DNA of 64,000 bases from Septoria linicola (Eukaryota > Ascomycota > Dothideomycetes > Mycosphaerellales > Mycosphaerellaceae): positions 744,001 through 808,000 of the forward strand of contig CP099420.1 of the NCBI GenBank assembly GCA_024114885.1, written 5' to 3'. The notes under the pieces were generated by a model. That model was not told the DNA's origin. It did no database searches and saw nothing but the letters and a program-made list of their open reading frames with translations. The stretch's first letter is position 1; each line of letters opens with the position of its first letter. Of this stretch, positions 21,203 to 30,559 are shown piece by piece. A program made the position numbers and the translations under genes.

Positions 21203-21568
21203 TGGATGGATTCACGAGAAACACCAAGTGGTTCTGAAGCGTTGCAAGCGGACGATGCTAGCATTTTGCATAAGTTGTCATCATAGAATAGAGATTATAA
21301 ATGCCATTTGACACAGCATTAGACTTCACTTTATACGCCATCGACTGCGGACCACACCATGCCTTGAGCTCGTCTCACGTACCTCTTCGATCATTTCTAC
21401 CTTGGTCCTGCCCCCTGTGGGGGCCAACAAGCTGTGACCAGCGGCTCCCTCGAATTGAGTTTGCCTTCAAAAGCCGACAACACATTATTTCATACCCGAC
21501 ATCACCTTCCTCTACTCCAACCATCCCTCCCAACTACAAACCTTTGACCCACAGCACCAACAGTCAAG
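21203..21568. other. Intergenic region with the promoter of the hydroxyacid dehydrogenase
   Basis: About 370 bases between two genes in the same orientation. The part before the downstream start is rich in C and T. A short frame at 21301-21672 overlaps the downstream gene in another frame and is not credible. Confidence 0.4.
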
Positions 21569-22510
21569 ATGAAGCTACTATACCCAACATCCCTGGAACT
21601 GAACGTGGACTCCTTCAAAGGTTTCGCAACCGAATACCACTCCTACGACGTCAAAGAGCCAATCCCGGATGACCTCATCGATGCCGAGATCCTGATCACT
21701 TGGACAAACACAGCCGACAACCTCAAAGATGCTGCCTCACGGATGAAGAACCTGAAATGGATTCAATCCCTCGCTGCAGGACCAAACGATGTGTTCAACG
21801 CTGGCTTCTCGAAAGACATCACAGTAACAACGGGATCGAGCTTACACGATTATACCGTTGCCGAGCACACCCTCGCTCTGCTTCTCAATGCCGCGAGACG
21901 ATTTTATGAAATGCGAGATTATCAAGTGCAAAACAAGTGGCCCGCGCATCTTGGAGGTCCGCAGCCCGATCGACCAAAGGGCAAATTCACGAGTTTGCGA
22001 GGCGCGAATGTGCTGATTTGGGGTTTCGGCAATATCGCAAAGACGCTTACGCCACATCTGGTCAGCTTAGGGGCCAATGTGACTGGCGTGGCTCGCTCGG
22101 CTGGTATTCGAAACGGCGTCCAAGTGATTGCTGATTCAGACCTCGAGCAGCAGTTGAAGCAGACTGATGCGCTGGTTATGATTCTTCCTGGCAGTGATAT
22201 CACGAAGAATGCGCTTAACAAGGAGCGCTTGGCAGCCTTGCCTGATCATGCTTGGGTTGTCAACGTTGGTCGTGGAACTAGCATTGATGAGGAAGCTCTG
22301 GCTGACGCGCTTGATGCTGGCACGATTGGTGGTGCTGCATTGGATGTGTTTGTAAAGGAGCCGCTTGAGGAAGAATCTAGGCTGTGGAAGACGCCCAACA
22401 CGATTATCAGTCCGCATGCTGCTGGTGGACGGCCTCAGGGGAGTGAAGGCTTGATCTCCGAGAACCTAAGGAGGTTTATGGCTGGTCAAGAGTTGAAGAA
22501 CGTGGCTTGA
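21569..22510 (+). CDS. D-isomer-specific 2-hydroxyacid dehydrogenase
   Basis: NAD(P)-dependent reduction of a 2-keto acid to a D-2-hydroxy acid, or the reverse. It is a single exon of 313 codons, the family's usual size. The Rossmann core is LRGANVLIWGFGNIAKTL near residue 143-160, with GFGNIA as a slightly altered GxGxxG. The catalytic triad is visible as Arg in NVGRGTS (about 234), Glu in ALDVFVKEPL (about 263) and His in ISPHAAGG (about 281). The N-terminal substrate domain contains WIQSLAAGPN. The substrate is not readable from sequence; glyoxylate/hydroxypyruvate reductase or a phosphoglycerate-dehydrogenase-like role are both possible. No targeting signal is evident, so it is likely cytosolic. 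Confidence 0.9.
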   Translation: MKLLYPTSLELNVDSFKGFATEYHSYDVKEPIPDDLIDAEILITWTNTADNLKDAASRMKNLKWIQSLAAGPNDVFNAGFSKDITVTTGSSLHDYTVAEHTLALLLNAARRFYEMRDYQVQNKWPAHLGGPQPDRPKGKFTSLRGANVLIWGFGNIAKTLTPHLVSLGANVTGVARSAGIRNGVQVIADSDLEQQLKQTDALVMILPGSDITKNALNKERLAALPDHAWVVNVGRGTSIDEEALADALDAGTIGGAALDVFVKEPLEEESRLWKTPNTIISPHAAGGRPQGSEGLISENLRRFMAGQELKNVA

Positions 22511-22937
22511 CTAGCAGTGCCTGCACGGGCAAGGCTGTAAGTTCTGGCAGGGCTGTCAGCAGCTATTTCTGGCAGAGTTCAGGCTGCAAGCTCCTCTTCT
22601 GCCTTTTTCTGAACATAGTGAGCGGCTCTGACAATCACGAGAGACGAAGACTACGAAGACTGGTATCTGTAGATAGGCGCATCGAGGTGTTGGTATCTTC
22701 ATGCCAAGGACTGTCGTGCTTCAGCCTAAGAACTTGCAGGGAAAGTGAAGCTTATTAAAATTACATACCAACAAGCCGATAAATGCCGGACAGGGCTTAC
22801 GATTGAAAGACCAAATCACCTCCTCACTCAAGTCTAGAACGCTAGTCCTCCCACAGCTGACAGTCGCAGACCTCTCACACCAATGCTGTGACACGCAACT
22901 CCAAGATCGGCGCAGATCCCACGCCACAAAGCCCAAG
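22511..22937. other. Intergenic region
   Basis: About 430 bases between two genes in the same orientation. It presumably contains a terminator and the promoter of the secreted-protein gene. No specific element was recognised. Confidence 0.4.
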
Positions 22938-23696
22938 ATGCACACCAAACATATCCTCGCCGCAGCAGCGGCCCTCACAGGCCCAGTATTCACTCAATCA
23001 ACCTTTCAAAACGACATGTCCACCGACACATCCCGCTCCAGCATCTCCGCCTCTCTCATGAACATCACCTTCTCCGACTCCAACTCCCGCTCCTGCGGCA
23101 ACAATAGTGACACTGCCCTCACTATCGCTATCCGAACCCTTCCAGAACACCAAGTCTGCTTCAACCTCGGCAACACCTTCAGCTTTCCGGATTCCACATA
23201 CTCCATCGGCAAAGGAAACAAATGCGAAGAGAACACAATCTGTGGCGTGAATTATACCATCATCGCCACGACGGAGGAGTTTGATAGTGGGTTGAATTAT
23301 AGTCAAGTGGCGTATACGCAGGTGCGGAATCCTTTTGCTCCGTCATCGACCACGACGACTTCCAACAACAACGATGATGATGATGACGATGAAAGGGAGG
23401 AGAGACGGATCGGAGGACGCTTGGAGTTCCAAGTGTATAATGGAGCGAATTGTCAGAAGAACGATGGCGTGGCAAGTCGAGAGTGGAATTGTTTGTCGGC
23501 AGAAGGAGAGTGTGATACGGTGGGTTTTGCGGTGCAGAGTTTCTCGATTGAGATGACGGATCCGGAGGATGTGGGGAGTGGGAATTGTAGTGTTGCGAAG
23601 ACGGGTGGGGCGCAGAGGCGATATGGAGGTGCGAGTGGTGTTGCGGCGGTTGTGAGTGTTGTGGTGGGCGTGGTGGGCGGTTTGGTCTTGCTGTGA
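22938..23696 (+). CDS. Secreted, probably GPI-anchored cell-surface protein
   Basis: A frame of 252 codons from the ATG at 22938. The N-terminus MHTKHILAAAAALTGPVFTQ is a signal peptide. The C-terminus ends in a hydrophobic segment without a charged tail (VAAVVSVVVGVVGGLVLL) after a small-residue region (YGGASG), the pattern of a GPI-anchor signal. The mature part has eight Cys (for example RSCGNN, HQVCFN, NKCEEN, TICGVN, NCQK, NCLS, GECD, GNCS), several N-glycosylation sites (NIT, NNS, NYT, NYS, NCS) and a poly-Asp run (DDDDDD) near residue 150. I recognise no enzyme motif. Such proteins are typical cell-wall components of moulds; a role is not assigned. Confidence 0.75.
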   Translation: MHTKHILAAAAALTGPVFTQSTFQNDMSTDTSRSSISASLMNITFSDSNSRSCGNNSDTALTIAIRTLPEHQVCFNLGNTFSFPDSTYSIGKGNKCEENTICGVNYTIIATTEEFDSGLNYSQVAYTQVRNPFAPSSTTTTSNNNDDDDDDEREERRIGGRLEFQVYNGANCQKNDGVASREWNCLSAEGECDTVGFAVQSFSIEMTDPEDVGSGNCSVAKTGGAQRRYGGASGVAAVVSVVVGVVGGLVLL

Positions 23697-24928
23697 AGGT
23701 GATCTGGATCGTGGGAGAGTCTTCAGCTGGTTCCGAGTCTCGCACGAAGGCCACTGGCCCCAGGAGTCGAATGAGATGGCCAATCATCCCACGAAACAAG
23801 GATTTCGATTGTTATTCCTGAGAAGCTGGTCGATGCGTAATCAACAACGGACTCCTCTGGAGGGCCTGAGTGATGCTCCTATCGCTCTACATCAATCTGC
23901 GAACATTCATGCACTCCAAGGGGTCCTTCGGGTGAGAGATGAAGGCCGAATGTGCTGGCAATCACATCAGGATTAACTTCTTCCTCCAAGAACATGGAAC
24001 TTTGGCCAGGACACTCAATACTGCTCCAGATCCCGTCGGTATGTGCTGCGCAAGGCTTGGCATACCCGGCTATACCAATTCAATGTGTCAGCCGGATGTG
24101 CTGCGACTCTTCTGCGTGCTTGGAGTATGACCAAGGCACAGCGAAGCAATACCTAGTCGTACGTACGACTTGTAGTTCTGAGTTGCGACCTGCTTCTACA
24201 CACAGCGTCATCAATAGCACGATGCTTACTTGCATTCTATTGCTGCTTGATCACGTCTCACTTTCCGGAGCATTGTTGTTCGAAGCTGTGCTAATGCCGT
24301 GTCATAGTATGCATAAGCGGAATCCCAAGCTTCCAACCAGGTGGTAGATTCGAAGCTTCACCAGTCATGGTTACACTCTGATGCATATGGCGTTTCAGTC
24401 TTCCGAAAGTACCGTAATGTGCTAGAGGATGACAGCAGCGGGCAGCTATGTAGCACCATAGCAAAGCAGTTGTGCTTGTCTACATCAGCTCGAGAAAGTC
24501 GTCCTGGTGGGTGAACAGGTGAGTGTTCAGGCTTGAGACGAGGAGATCAGCAGAGCATCAAGACCCGGACTGAGATGTTCAAGCTCCAGAGTGCCCTCAT
24601 CAAGCACAGGCCTTGGTCGCCATGTGCTAAACAATTTCCTAAATAAGCCCTGTGACACGCCAAGAGGAAGGTGCTCTATGACCGTTAGCTATCATCCTCG
24701 ATCCAGCCGATACCGACAGGTCCGACAGACTGAACATAGGCATGATCGTCCAGCATAAACCCTTCATGAGTCGATCGGTAAGTAGGGCGAGCTGCGATGT
24801 TTACTTGCTCAGAGCCATATAAGTACTGCCGGTTAAGCCTCGAGAATGCTCCTGCCAGCAAGACAACAGCAACAACCGGAAGTCACTCACAGCTACACAA
24901 CTCCAGCAGTCAACACTAGCCTCCAAAC
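23697..24928. other. Intergenic region, no supported gene
   Basis: About 1.2 kb. All frames are short and lack domains. The last about 100 bases before 24929 form the leader of the YGRDP-repeat gene. A degenerate gene cannot be excluded, but nothing supports it. Confidence 0.35.
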
Positions 24929-25394
24929 ATGCAGTTCAAGTACACCACACTTATGGCCCTTGGCCTCGCCATCTCCGGTGCAGTCGCCATGCCAAACGTG
25001 GCCGACACCCCATCTCTCGCCGTGCGCGAAGAAGCTGCCGCCAACGCACAGGCCGCAGCACAGGCTCCAGCCGAAGCCCAAGCACAGAACGCAGCTCAAG
25101 CGCCAGCCGCCAAGCAAGACTGGGTCGACGACTTCGGCACCGCTGCTCGCATCGCAGGAGATGTCGCCGGTGGTATCCAGGCCGAGCGCGATGGACGCTA
25201 CCGTGACCCATACTACAACAATGGGCCATACGGACGTGATCCTTATGGACGCGACCCTTATGGCCGGGGACCGTACGATGGTTATGACCGATACAACCGT
25301 GATCGATATGGCCGTAATGGATGTGAGTTGACTTCTGAATATGTCGTGTTGTTGTATGTGTGGCTAACTGTTTTCAGATTACTACAGAGCGTAG
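24929..25394 (+). CDS. Secreted YGRDP-repeat protein, no cysteine
   Basis: Exons 24929-25322 and 25378-25394 are joined by a 55-nt intron (GTGAGT...TTTTCAG, branch GCTAAC), giving 136 residues. The N-terminus MQFKYTTLMALGLAISGAVA is a signal peptide with cleavage near residue 20. An Ala/Gln/Glu-rich stretch (residues about 35-65) follows, then a segment WVDDFGTAARIAGDVAGGIQ, and then a C-terminal tract of short repeats rich in Tyr, Gly, Arg, Asp and Pro (PYGRDPYGRDPYGRGPYDGY) that ends RNGYYYRA after splicing. No cysteine occurs in the mature protein. The form fits a secreted, disordered or wall-associated protein. I recognise no family. It is the last gene before relic copy B. Confidence 0.7.
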
Positions 25395-25961
25395 ATGCGC
25401 CCAGCGATATGAGGGGAGATGAGTGCAACTGCGCTGGATTATACTGAGGTGTACGATACTTGGACTTAGCCTCGTGTATAAGTAGTACGCCAAAGGAATG
25501 ACTCCGTCGAAACCGGCTGCCTTGGCCATAGTTTCGAAGCTCATGCTCTGAGATCGTCAAAATGTCCCAATATTGTGATGTCAAGTCGGTGACTAGGTAA
25601 GTTCTCACCAGCGTGTCCGTGGGCAGGTCATCGTCTTCGAATTGCAGTCGGCAGTGCCGTCAATTTGTACAAATAGCATCAGCACTGCTTCGGACGATCA
25701 TTGCAGAACCCAATCGTCCATCGGATCAATCACAACGCTACCTCGATCTTCCAGTCACAGTGACAGAAAAGAGGGTGCAGAATGTCTTGGAGATTGAAGT
25801 GAGAAACAGAAGACGATCGCGAGATTTGTCTTAGTCAGAACTTGACCGAGTCTGATTGGCTCGAGCTGCGGAAGCTAACGGCTGTCACCTTTTCCATTCA
25901 CTCAGGAATTCGAATTTCTGAATCCTATAACATGCCAATCATGACGATGTCTAATCTCTTC
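25395..25961. other. Intergenic region, no supported gene
   Basis: About 570 bases. The string TTGACCGAGT occurs at about 25841, 120 bp before the same string opens relic copy B. It may be a short extra end fragment of that element. No gene was recognised. Confidence 0.35.
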
Positions 25962-26005
25962 ATTGACCGAGTTTACGAGGTCTATACTACTATACGAAAA
26001 AAACA

Positions 26006-26345
26006 GGGTCCAAAAAATGATTGGTTGTCAGCGTTTCTTGGAAATCTGCCAGCACGTGACCCACCACGATTTTGGGTCCAAAAATGATTGGTCGAAAGCA
26101 TTTCTTGGAAATCTGCTAGCACGTAACCCAACCCGATTTTGGGTCCAAAAATGATTGGTTGAGAGCTTTCCTTGGAAATCTGCTAGCACGTGACCTACTC
26201 CCAAAACAGGGTCCAAAAATGATTGGTTGAGAGCGTTTCTTGAAAATCTGCTAGCACGTAACCTGCCTCTATCTTAGGTCTAAAAATAATTAGTTAAGGG
26301 CGTTTCTTAGAAATCTACTAGCACGTGACCTACTCCTATCTTAGC
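26006..26345 (+). repeat. Five tandem units of a 67-68 bp minisatellite
   Basis: Units begin GGGTCCAAAAATGATTGG at about 26006, 26074, 26141 and 26209, with a decayed fifth unit at about 26276. Each also contains TTTCTTGGAAATCTGC and a CACGTGAC or CACGTAAC octamer. Later units show changes such as GGGTCC to AGGTCT and CACGTGAC to CACGTAAC, mostly C-to-T or G-to-A. Copy A holds one unit only. Confidence 0.85.
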
Positions 26346-26520
26346 GCCTATACTACTCCTTTTGTAATACGTATACTACTTTAAGATAATCTAGAAACAT
26401 TAGTAGTAAGCTACTATTATAAGCTATTATATATAAGAGACGCGACTCTACTATTATATATAATATATAATTAACTAAAGAGCTATTATAGGTACTTAGT
26501 AATAGTAGTAGTAGTAGTAG

Positions 26521-26834
26521 TACTTAAAGAAAGAAATAAACTTAAGTAGAAGATTTAGTTATATTACCTATATCTAATAATAATAACGATCTTATAATAG
26601 GTATCTACTTATCTAATTACGTACTTATCTTAGTTATAATATAATAGCCTTACTCTATAATATAATAATAATAGAATAGTACTTAAAGAAAGAAATAAAC
26701 TTAAGTAGAAGATTTAGTTATATTACCTATACCTAATAATAATAATAATCTTATAATAGATATCTACTTATCTAATTACGTACTTATCTTAGTTATAATA
26801 TAATAGCCTTACTCTATAATATAATAATAATAGA
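26521..26834 (+). repeat. Two direct copies of a 159-bp AT-rich unit
   Basis: TACTTAAAGAAAGAAATAAA starts at 26521 and again at 26680, and the two following stretches match closely up to the ATAATAATAATAGAAT end. A (GTA)n microsatellite lies just upstream (about 26501-26522). The unit lies inside relic copy B. Confidence 0.85.
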
Positions 26835-27303
26835 ATTAATAGAGATTCTTATCTTTACTTTCTTTAAAGGCTCTCGCCTATAGAGTATATCTCTAAAATA
26901 GATCTACGAGATAAATATAAGCTAATTACGTTATAAAGCGCGTACTATATACTATAATATAATAGATTAAAGAAGCTATTGTCGTAGGCATTATACTATT
27001 ATTAGTACCGTATAGGTATTATTACTTACTAAGACGCAGAGGCTATTACGTGCGCGGCGCTACGTAGTTCCGAGTCAATAAGGTCAGATTCTTGCGTGTA
27101 CGCGACAGGGACCTTCATACATATATCAGGACTGCAGAGATCACAAAACACCACGTCTCCGGCCTCTTCGAAGGAGATCTCATGCTATGTCGCAACCTCG
27201 CGATCGAAATATTGTAGGAAATGCACTAGATCTGCTAAGTTGAGTACTCGGTAGCAGTCAAGTAAGCCACAAAAGGGTGGGCCCCCAAGCTTGACTCCTC
27301 ACC

Positions 27304-29184
27304 ATGAGAGGTATATGGAGCTCTCTTGTACATTTCTCAATGTCTGGAACAATACCTCTTGCCCAGTATCTTTTCACTCGCCTCCATCAGCTAAACTGCA
27401 GATCCATTCATGGCGTACCCGGAGACTTCACTCTTCGCGCTTTAGACACTCTCCCGAACGCTTGCGTGAAATGGATTGGGAATGCCTCTGAGATATGTGC
27501 TGGCTACGCCGCTGATGGCTATGCTCGTGCTGCGGCTCTAGCTCGTAGAACACGAGTGTCTGCTCCAAGAGTCGGCGCTTTGTACACTACATACGGCGTA
27601 GGCGAGCTGTCCGCGATCAATGCTGTCGCAGGAGCATATGCAGAGAATTCGCCCTTAGTTCACTTTGTCGGGACACCCTCACGACAGCAATGGCGTGGCA
27701 AGCAGATCATGCATCATACGATGGCAGATGGACGATTTCATGTATCTGCTGAGATGGCGAAGCAAATTACTTGTGCGCAGGCAGATCTATCATGCGATGA
27801 TGTTGGAGAAGCAGTGGACAGGTATGATAGAGCTTTGCAGGAATGTGTGAAGCAGTCGAAGCCGATCTACGTCAATCTGCCGTGTGATATGGTTACGCAG
27901 AGTGTACCAGAGAAGCTGCTAGATCAGCCATTGCAGATCGACAGGACCTCGAATGATGCTGCGACGGAGGATGAATTCATTGATATGGTTGTGAAGAAGA
28001 TCAAGTATGCCAAAAAGCCTCTGATCATAGCTGATGGACTAGCATATCCTTTCGACCTTGCTTCCGAAGTCACCGAGCTAGTCAGGATGACTGCTATCCC
28101 AGCAATGTGCTTCTCTGCTGGCAAAGGCGTCGTCGATGAGTCGCTTCCCTCTTTTCAAGGGCCATTAGCTGCAGCCACAGACTACAGCAGATCGACCGAC
28201 CTGGCTTTACTCTTTGGTCCTCTACTCAGCGACACCAACACAGCTGCTTGGAGTGCCGTCCCGGACCCTCGCATCAGCATCTCTTTCAATCTCGACAATG
28301 TCACCATTGGAGATAAAAGCCAAGTACATCCAGTCAACAGCAAAGCATTGCTGCAGAAGCTACTTAAAAGACTTCGAAATTCTACCTCCAGTGCTGCAAC
28401 TCAGTTCAAGAAGCCATCAAAGCCCACAGTCACAATATCACCCATATCGAAGATTGGTCAAGACGCCTTCTGGTCCCGCATATCATCCTTCCACAAACCC
28501 CACGACACCCTCCTCCTCGCCAACGGCACACCCCTCATCGGCGGCCGCGACATCTCCCTCCCATCTCCCGTCCAGGTCATCGCCTCCGGAATCTGGTGCA
28601 GCATAGGCAGCATGCTCCCCTGCGCACAAGGCGTCGCAGCCGCAAAGCGGGACCACAATATCCCAGGTCGAACAATTCTCTTCGAAGGAGACGGAAGCTT
28701 CCAAGTGACTTGTCAGTCGATCTCGGATATCATACGGTATAAGCTAGATGTGACGATTTTCATCTGTAATAACCGAGGTTATACGTATGAAAGGTTGTTG
28801 CATGGGTTGCAGGCGGAGTATAATGATGTTCCGGCGTGGAGGCCGAGGTATGTGGAAGCTGCGAGGTTCTTTGGGGCGAGGGAGGATGAATCTACGTATC
28901 CGGTCTTTTCGAGGACGGTGAGTGATTGGAGTGAGTTGGAAGAGGTGCTGGCGGATGAGAGGGTTGCAGATGGGAAAGGATTGAAGCTTGTAGATGTGGT
29001 GATGGGACCGGAGGATGTACCCCAAGCTTCGAGAGAAGGATTGATTGCGAGCTATGTAAGGGTTAGCTATGACAGCCATACACTTTTGTTCTCCAAAGCA
29101 AATCGTTTGAATGTCTTCGGGGCTTCGCCAGTGACCTTCCGCACCACGTTGGTGGTTTCTGCTCTAAAGCCTCCTGCGACTTGA
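27304..29184 (+). CDS. Pyruvate decarboxylase-like thiamine-diphosphate enzyme
   Basis: Decarboxylates a 2-keto acid to an aldehyde with thiamine diphosphate (pyruvate or indole/phenylpyruvate decarboxylase family). It is one frame of 626 codons. The ATG at 27304 (CACCATGA) has a strong context; the family-like start MSGTIPLAQYLF lies at 27340. Conserved features are HGVPGD, the cofactor Glu in NASEICAGYAADGYAR, the HH pair in IMHHTMADG, the ThDP/Mg motif GDGS...NN and GYTYERLLHG. These match the yeast Pdc1 catalytic set. The C-terminus is unusual: after GLKLVDVVMGPEDVP it continues about 50 residues and overlaps the NmrA-like gene by 118 bp. A 43-nt intron (GTAAGG at 29056, AAAG before 29099) would instead end it ASYQIV. 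It is probably cytosolic. Confidence 0.85.
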   Translation: MRGIWSSLVHFSMSGTIPLAQYLFTRLHQLNCRSIHGVPGDFTLRALDTLPNACVKWIGNASEICAGYAADGYARAAALARRTRVSAPRVGALYTTYGVGELSAINAVAGAYAENSPLVHFVGTPSRQQWRGKQIMHHTMADGRFHVSAEMAKQITCAQADLSCDDVGEAVDRYDRALQECVKQSKPIYVNLPCDMVTQSVPEKLLDQPLQIDRTSNDAATEDEFIDMVVKKIKYAKKPLIIADGLAYPFDLASEVTELVRMTAIPAMCFSAGKGVVDESLPSFQGPLAAATDYSRSTDLALLFGPLLSDTNTAAWSAVPDPRISISFNLDNVTIGDKSQVHPVNSKALLQKLLKRLRNSTSSAATQFKKPSKPTVTISPISKIGQDAFWSRISSFHKPHDTLLLANGTPLIGGRDISLPSPVQVIASGIWCSIGSMLPCAQGVAAAKRDHNIPGRTILFEGDGSFQVTCQSISDIIRYKLDVTIFICNNRGYTYERLLHGLQAEYNDVPAWRPRYVEAARFFGAREDESTYPVFSRTVSDWSELEEVLADERVADGKGLKLVDVVMGPEDVPQASREGLIASYVRVSYDSHTLLFSKANRLNVFGASPVTFRTTLVVSALKPPAT

Positions 29185-30053
29185 ACGTCTACGCCTGCCA
29201 GCAAGTTGGCTACCCATGAGTCGAGACCATGGCTAACCAAGAATGCTTCGTAGTCACTGAAGTTGAGCTTCACATGCTCAATCTTCTTGCCGATCACTTC
29301 GCTGATGATCGATGCGACCTGGATTAGGACCAGAGATGTCAGCAGGTGAGCTGGGACTAGACACTCTATGGTTGGACTTACCTCGTCATAACTCAAGCTC
29401 TCACTCCCAGTAAGGTAGTGCTCTGTATTGTGCGGCACCTCGTCGACCAATGCCCTGCTCACCACTCTCGCAATGTCGTAAGCAGAAATGAACGGCTTCT
29501 TCCCTTCCCCGGCGTCTTGCCTTGCTCCTTGGTGGTGCGAAGATGCCACGATTCGATGAAGTTCTCCATAAAGAAGTGAGGACGAACTGTTTCGGTGAAG
29601 AATCAGCCGCCGGGCGGAGTGAGTACAGATTGAGGCAGCAATGCCCAGCTTACCAACAGCCCACTCAATTCCTCTTCGCTTCTCCAGGTCCTCAAGTCCC
29701 GCATGTGCTTTGCCAAACACCCCTTCGCCTTTCTCCTCAGTCCAAGCACTCAGTAGGACGAACCTTTTGACACCTTTTGCCAGTGCTACGTTTACGAACT
29801 GCATGACAAGCTCGCTTGCGTTCGCTGCGTCTGGCGCGACGAGGTAGACCGCTCTGATTGGGCTTGCTTGCGAAACAGCATTGTCGAAAGGATTAGCATA
29901 AGTTGTGGGGTCGGTCCAGTCAAAGCGAACGGTCGGGTGAAAAGCATTGGCAGGAGGGTTGCGTGAAGCGATGAGAATGGGTCGGGTAGGTGATAGGAAA
30001 GCAGCAAGTTCAGAGGCCGTCTTGCCGCGTGAGCCTGTAATGAGAATTGTCAT
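29067..30053 (-). pseudogene. NmrA-like NAD(P)-binding reductase, frameshifted
   Basis: The protein resembles NmrA-type and festuclavine-dehydrogenase (EasG)-like reductases. The N-terminus MTILITGSRGKTASELAAFL is a Rossmann fold, followed by AVYLVAPDA and KGVKRFVLLSA. Exon 1 (30053-29654) splices through a 67-nt intron to VRPHFFMENFIESWHLRTTK, the family's expected continuation. Exon 3 (29318-29067, after a 63-nt intron) begins VASIISEVIG. Exon 2 (29586-29382) is 205 nt, one base short of keeping frame: HLRTTKEQGK and GEGKKPFISAYDIA are in different frames around 29500-29525. I see no intron there. A one-base deletion, or a sequencing error, is the likely cause. The cofactor is probably NADPH; the substrate is unknown. 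Confidence 0.7.
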
Positions 30054-30559
30054 GGTGATGTTTGCAGAAGCTGAGTAGTTGTGAAATGATGTTGCTGGTG
30101 CTGATGCTGGTGGCTCAAGACAAGAGGTATCTCGAGATGCGCTTCGCGCCTTATACATTTCAGATACGTTTCGCGATTGTCGATGGCATTGAGTCGGGCC
30201 TCTCTGTGGCACAATGGAGCAGGCTGAGCTATCGGAGATTCCCGCTGTCCAAACGAGGCTGTAACTATCGTTAGGCTCGGCAATGCTATGGTATGAGCAC
30301 CCCCGAGGCAGTGCCAAAAGCTTGATCGAGATCGACAGTCGAGTCAATCGATCAGCTGGCTGGAGAGCGTTCTAGAGCCCCAGCATTAGCGTGAACGCAA
30401 CGATGATGTGGAGCAAGTCGATGCAGATGAACGTGAAGATCAAAGGTGTCCTAGTGCGCCTGCTGTCAATGTCCTCCAGCGACGGACCATCTCTATTCCG
30501 CGTTCCGTGACAGCCATAGTCTATGCTTCATAATCATACGCTTTCAAAACGACAAGTAT
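30054..30559. other. Intergenic region
   Basis: About 500 bases between the start of the NmrA-like gene and the stop of ATP sulfurylase, both on the minus strand. Probably the promoter of the NmrA-like gene. No element was recognised. Confidence 0.4.

Larger units (their letters stand above)
25962..27119 (+). mobile_element. RIP-type mobile-element relic, copy B
   Basis: It starts ATTGACCGAGTTTACGAGGT and ends in a block containing ACGCAGAGGCTATTACGTGC, CGCGGCGCTACGTAGTTCCG and GACAGGGACCTTCATA. Copy A at 14891-15482 has the same two ends in the opposite orientation. The middle is extremely TA-rich (about 26340-27000) with many TA dinucleotides, as left by repeat-induced point mutation. It contains a 67-68 bp minisatellite and a 159-bp direct repeat, listed separately. 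No coding frame survives and the class of element is unknown. It ends 185 bp before the pyruvate-decarboxylase-like gene and may have affected its promoter. Confidence 0.72.

Noticed and set aside
25200..25330. YGRDP tract as a Kex2-processed peptide precursor (RiPP or pheromone type)
   Set aside because: The repeats lack regular KR/RR sites and cysteine or aromatic core peptides of equal length; a structural secreted protein is more likely.
24846..25331. Frame reading MLLPARQQQQPEV over the YGRDP protein
   Set aside because: It overlaps the frame with signal peptide and correct intron; its Met/Thr/Asp-rich tail is the other-frame reading of the repeat.
26006..26345. Protein-coding reading of the minisatellite (KNDWLSAFLGNL-like repeats)
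   Set aside because: The unit lengths of 67 and 68 bp change the frame from unit to unit, so no repeat protein is conserved; the DNA repeat is the better description.
26006..26345. CRISPR array
   Set aside because: Tandem units without spacers and in a eukaryotic genome; it is a minisatellite.
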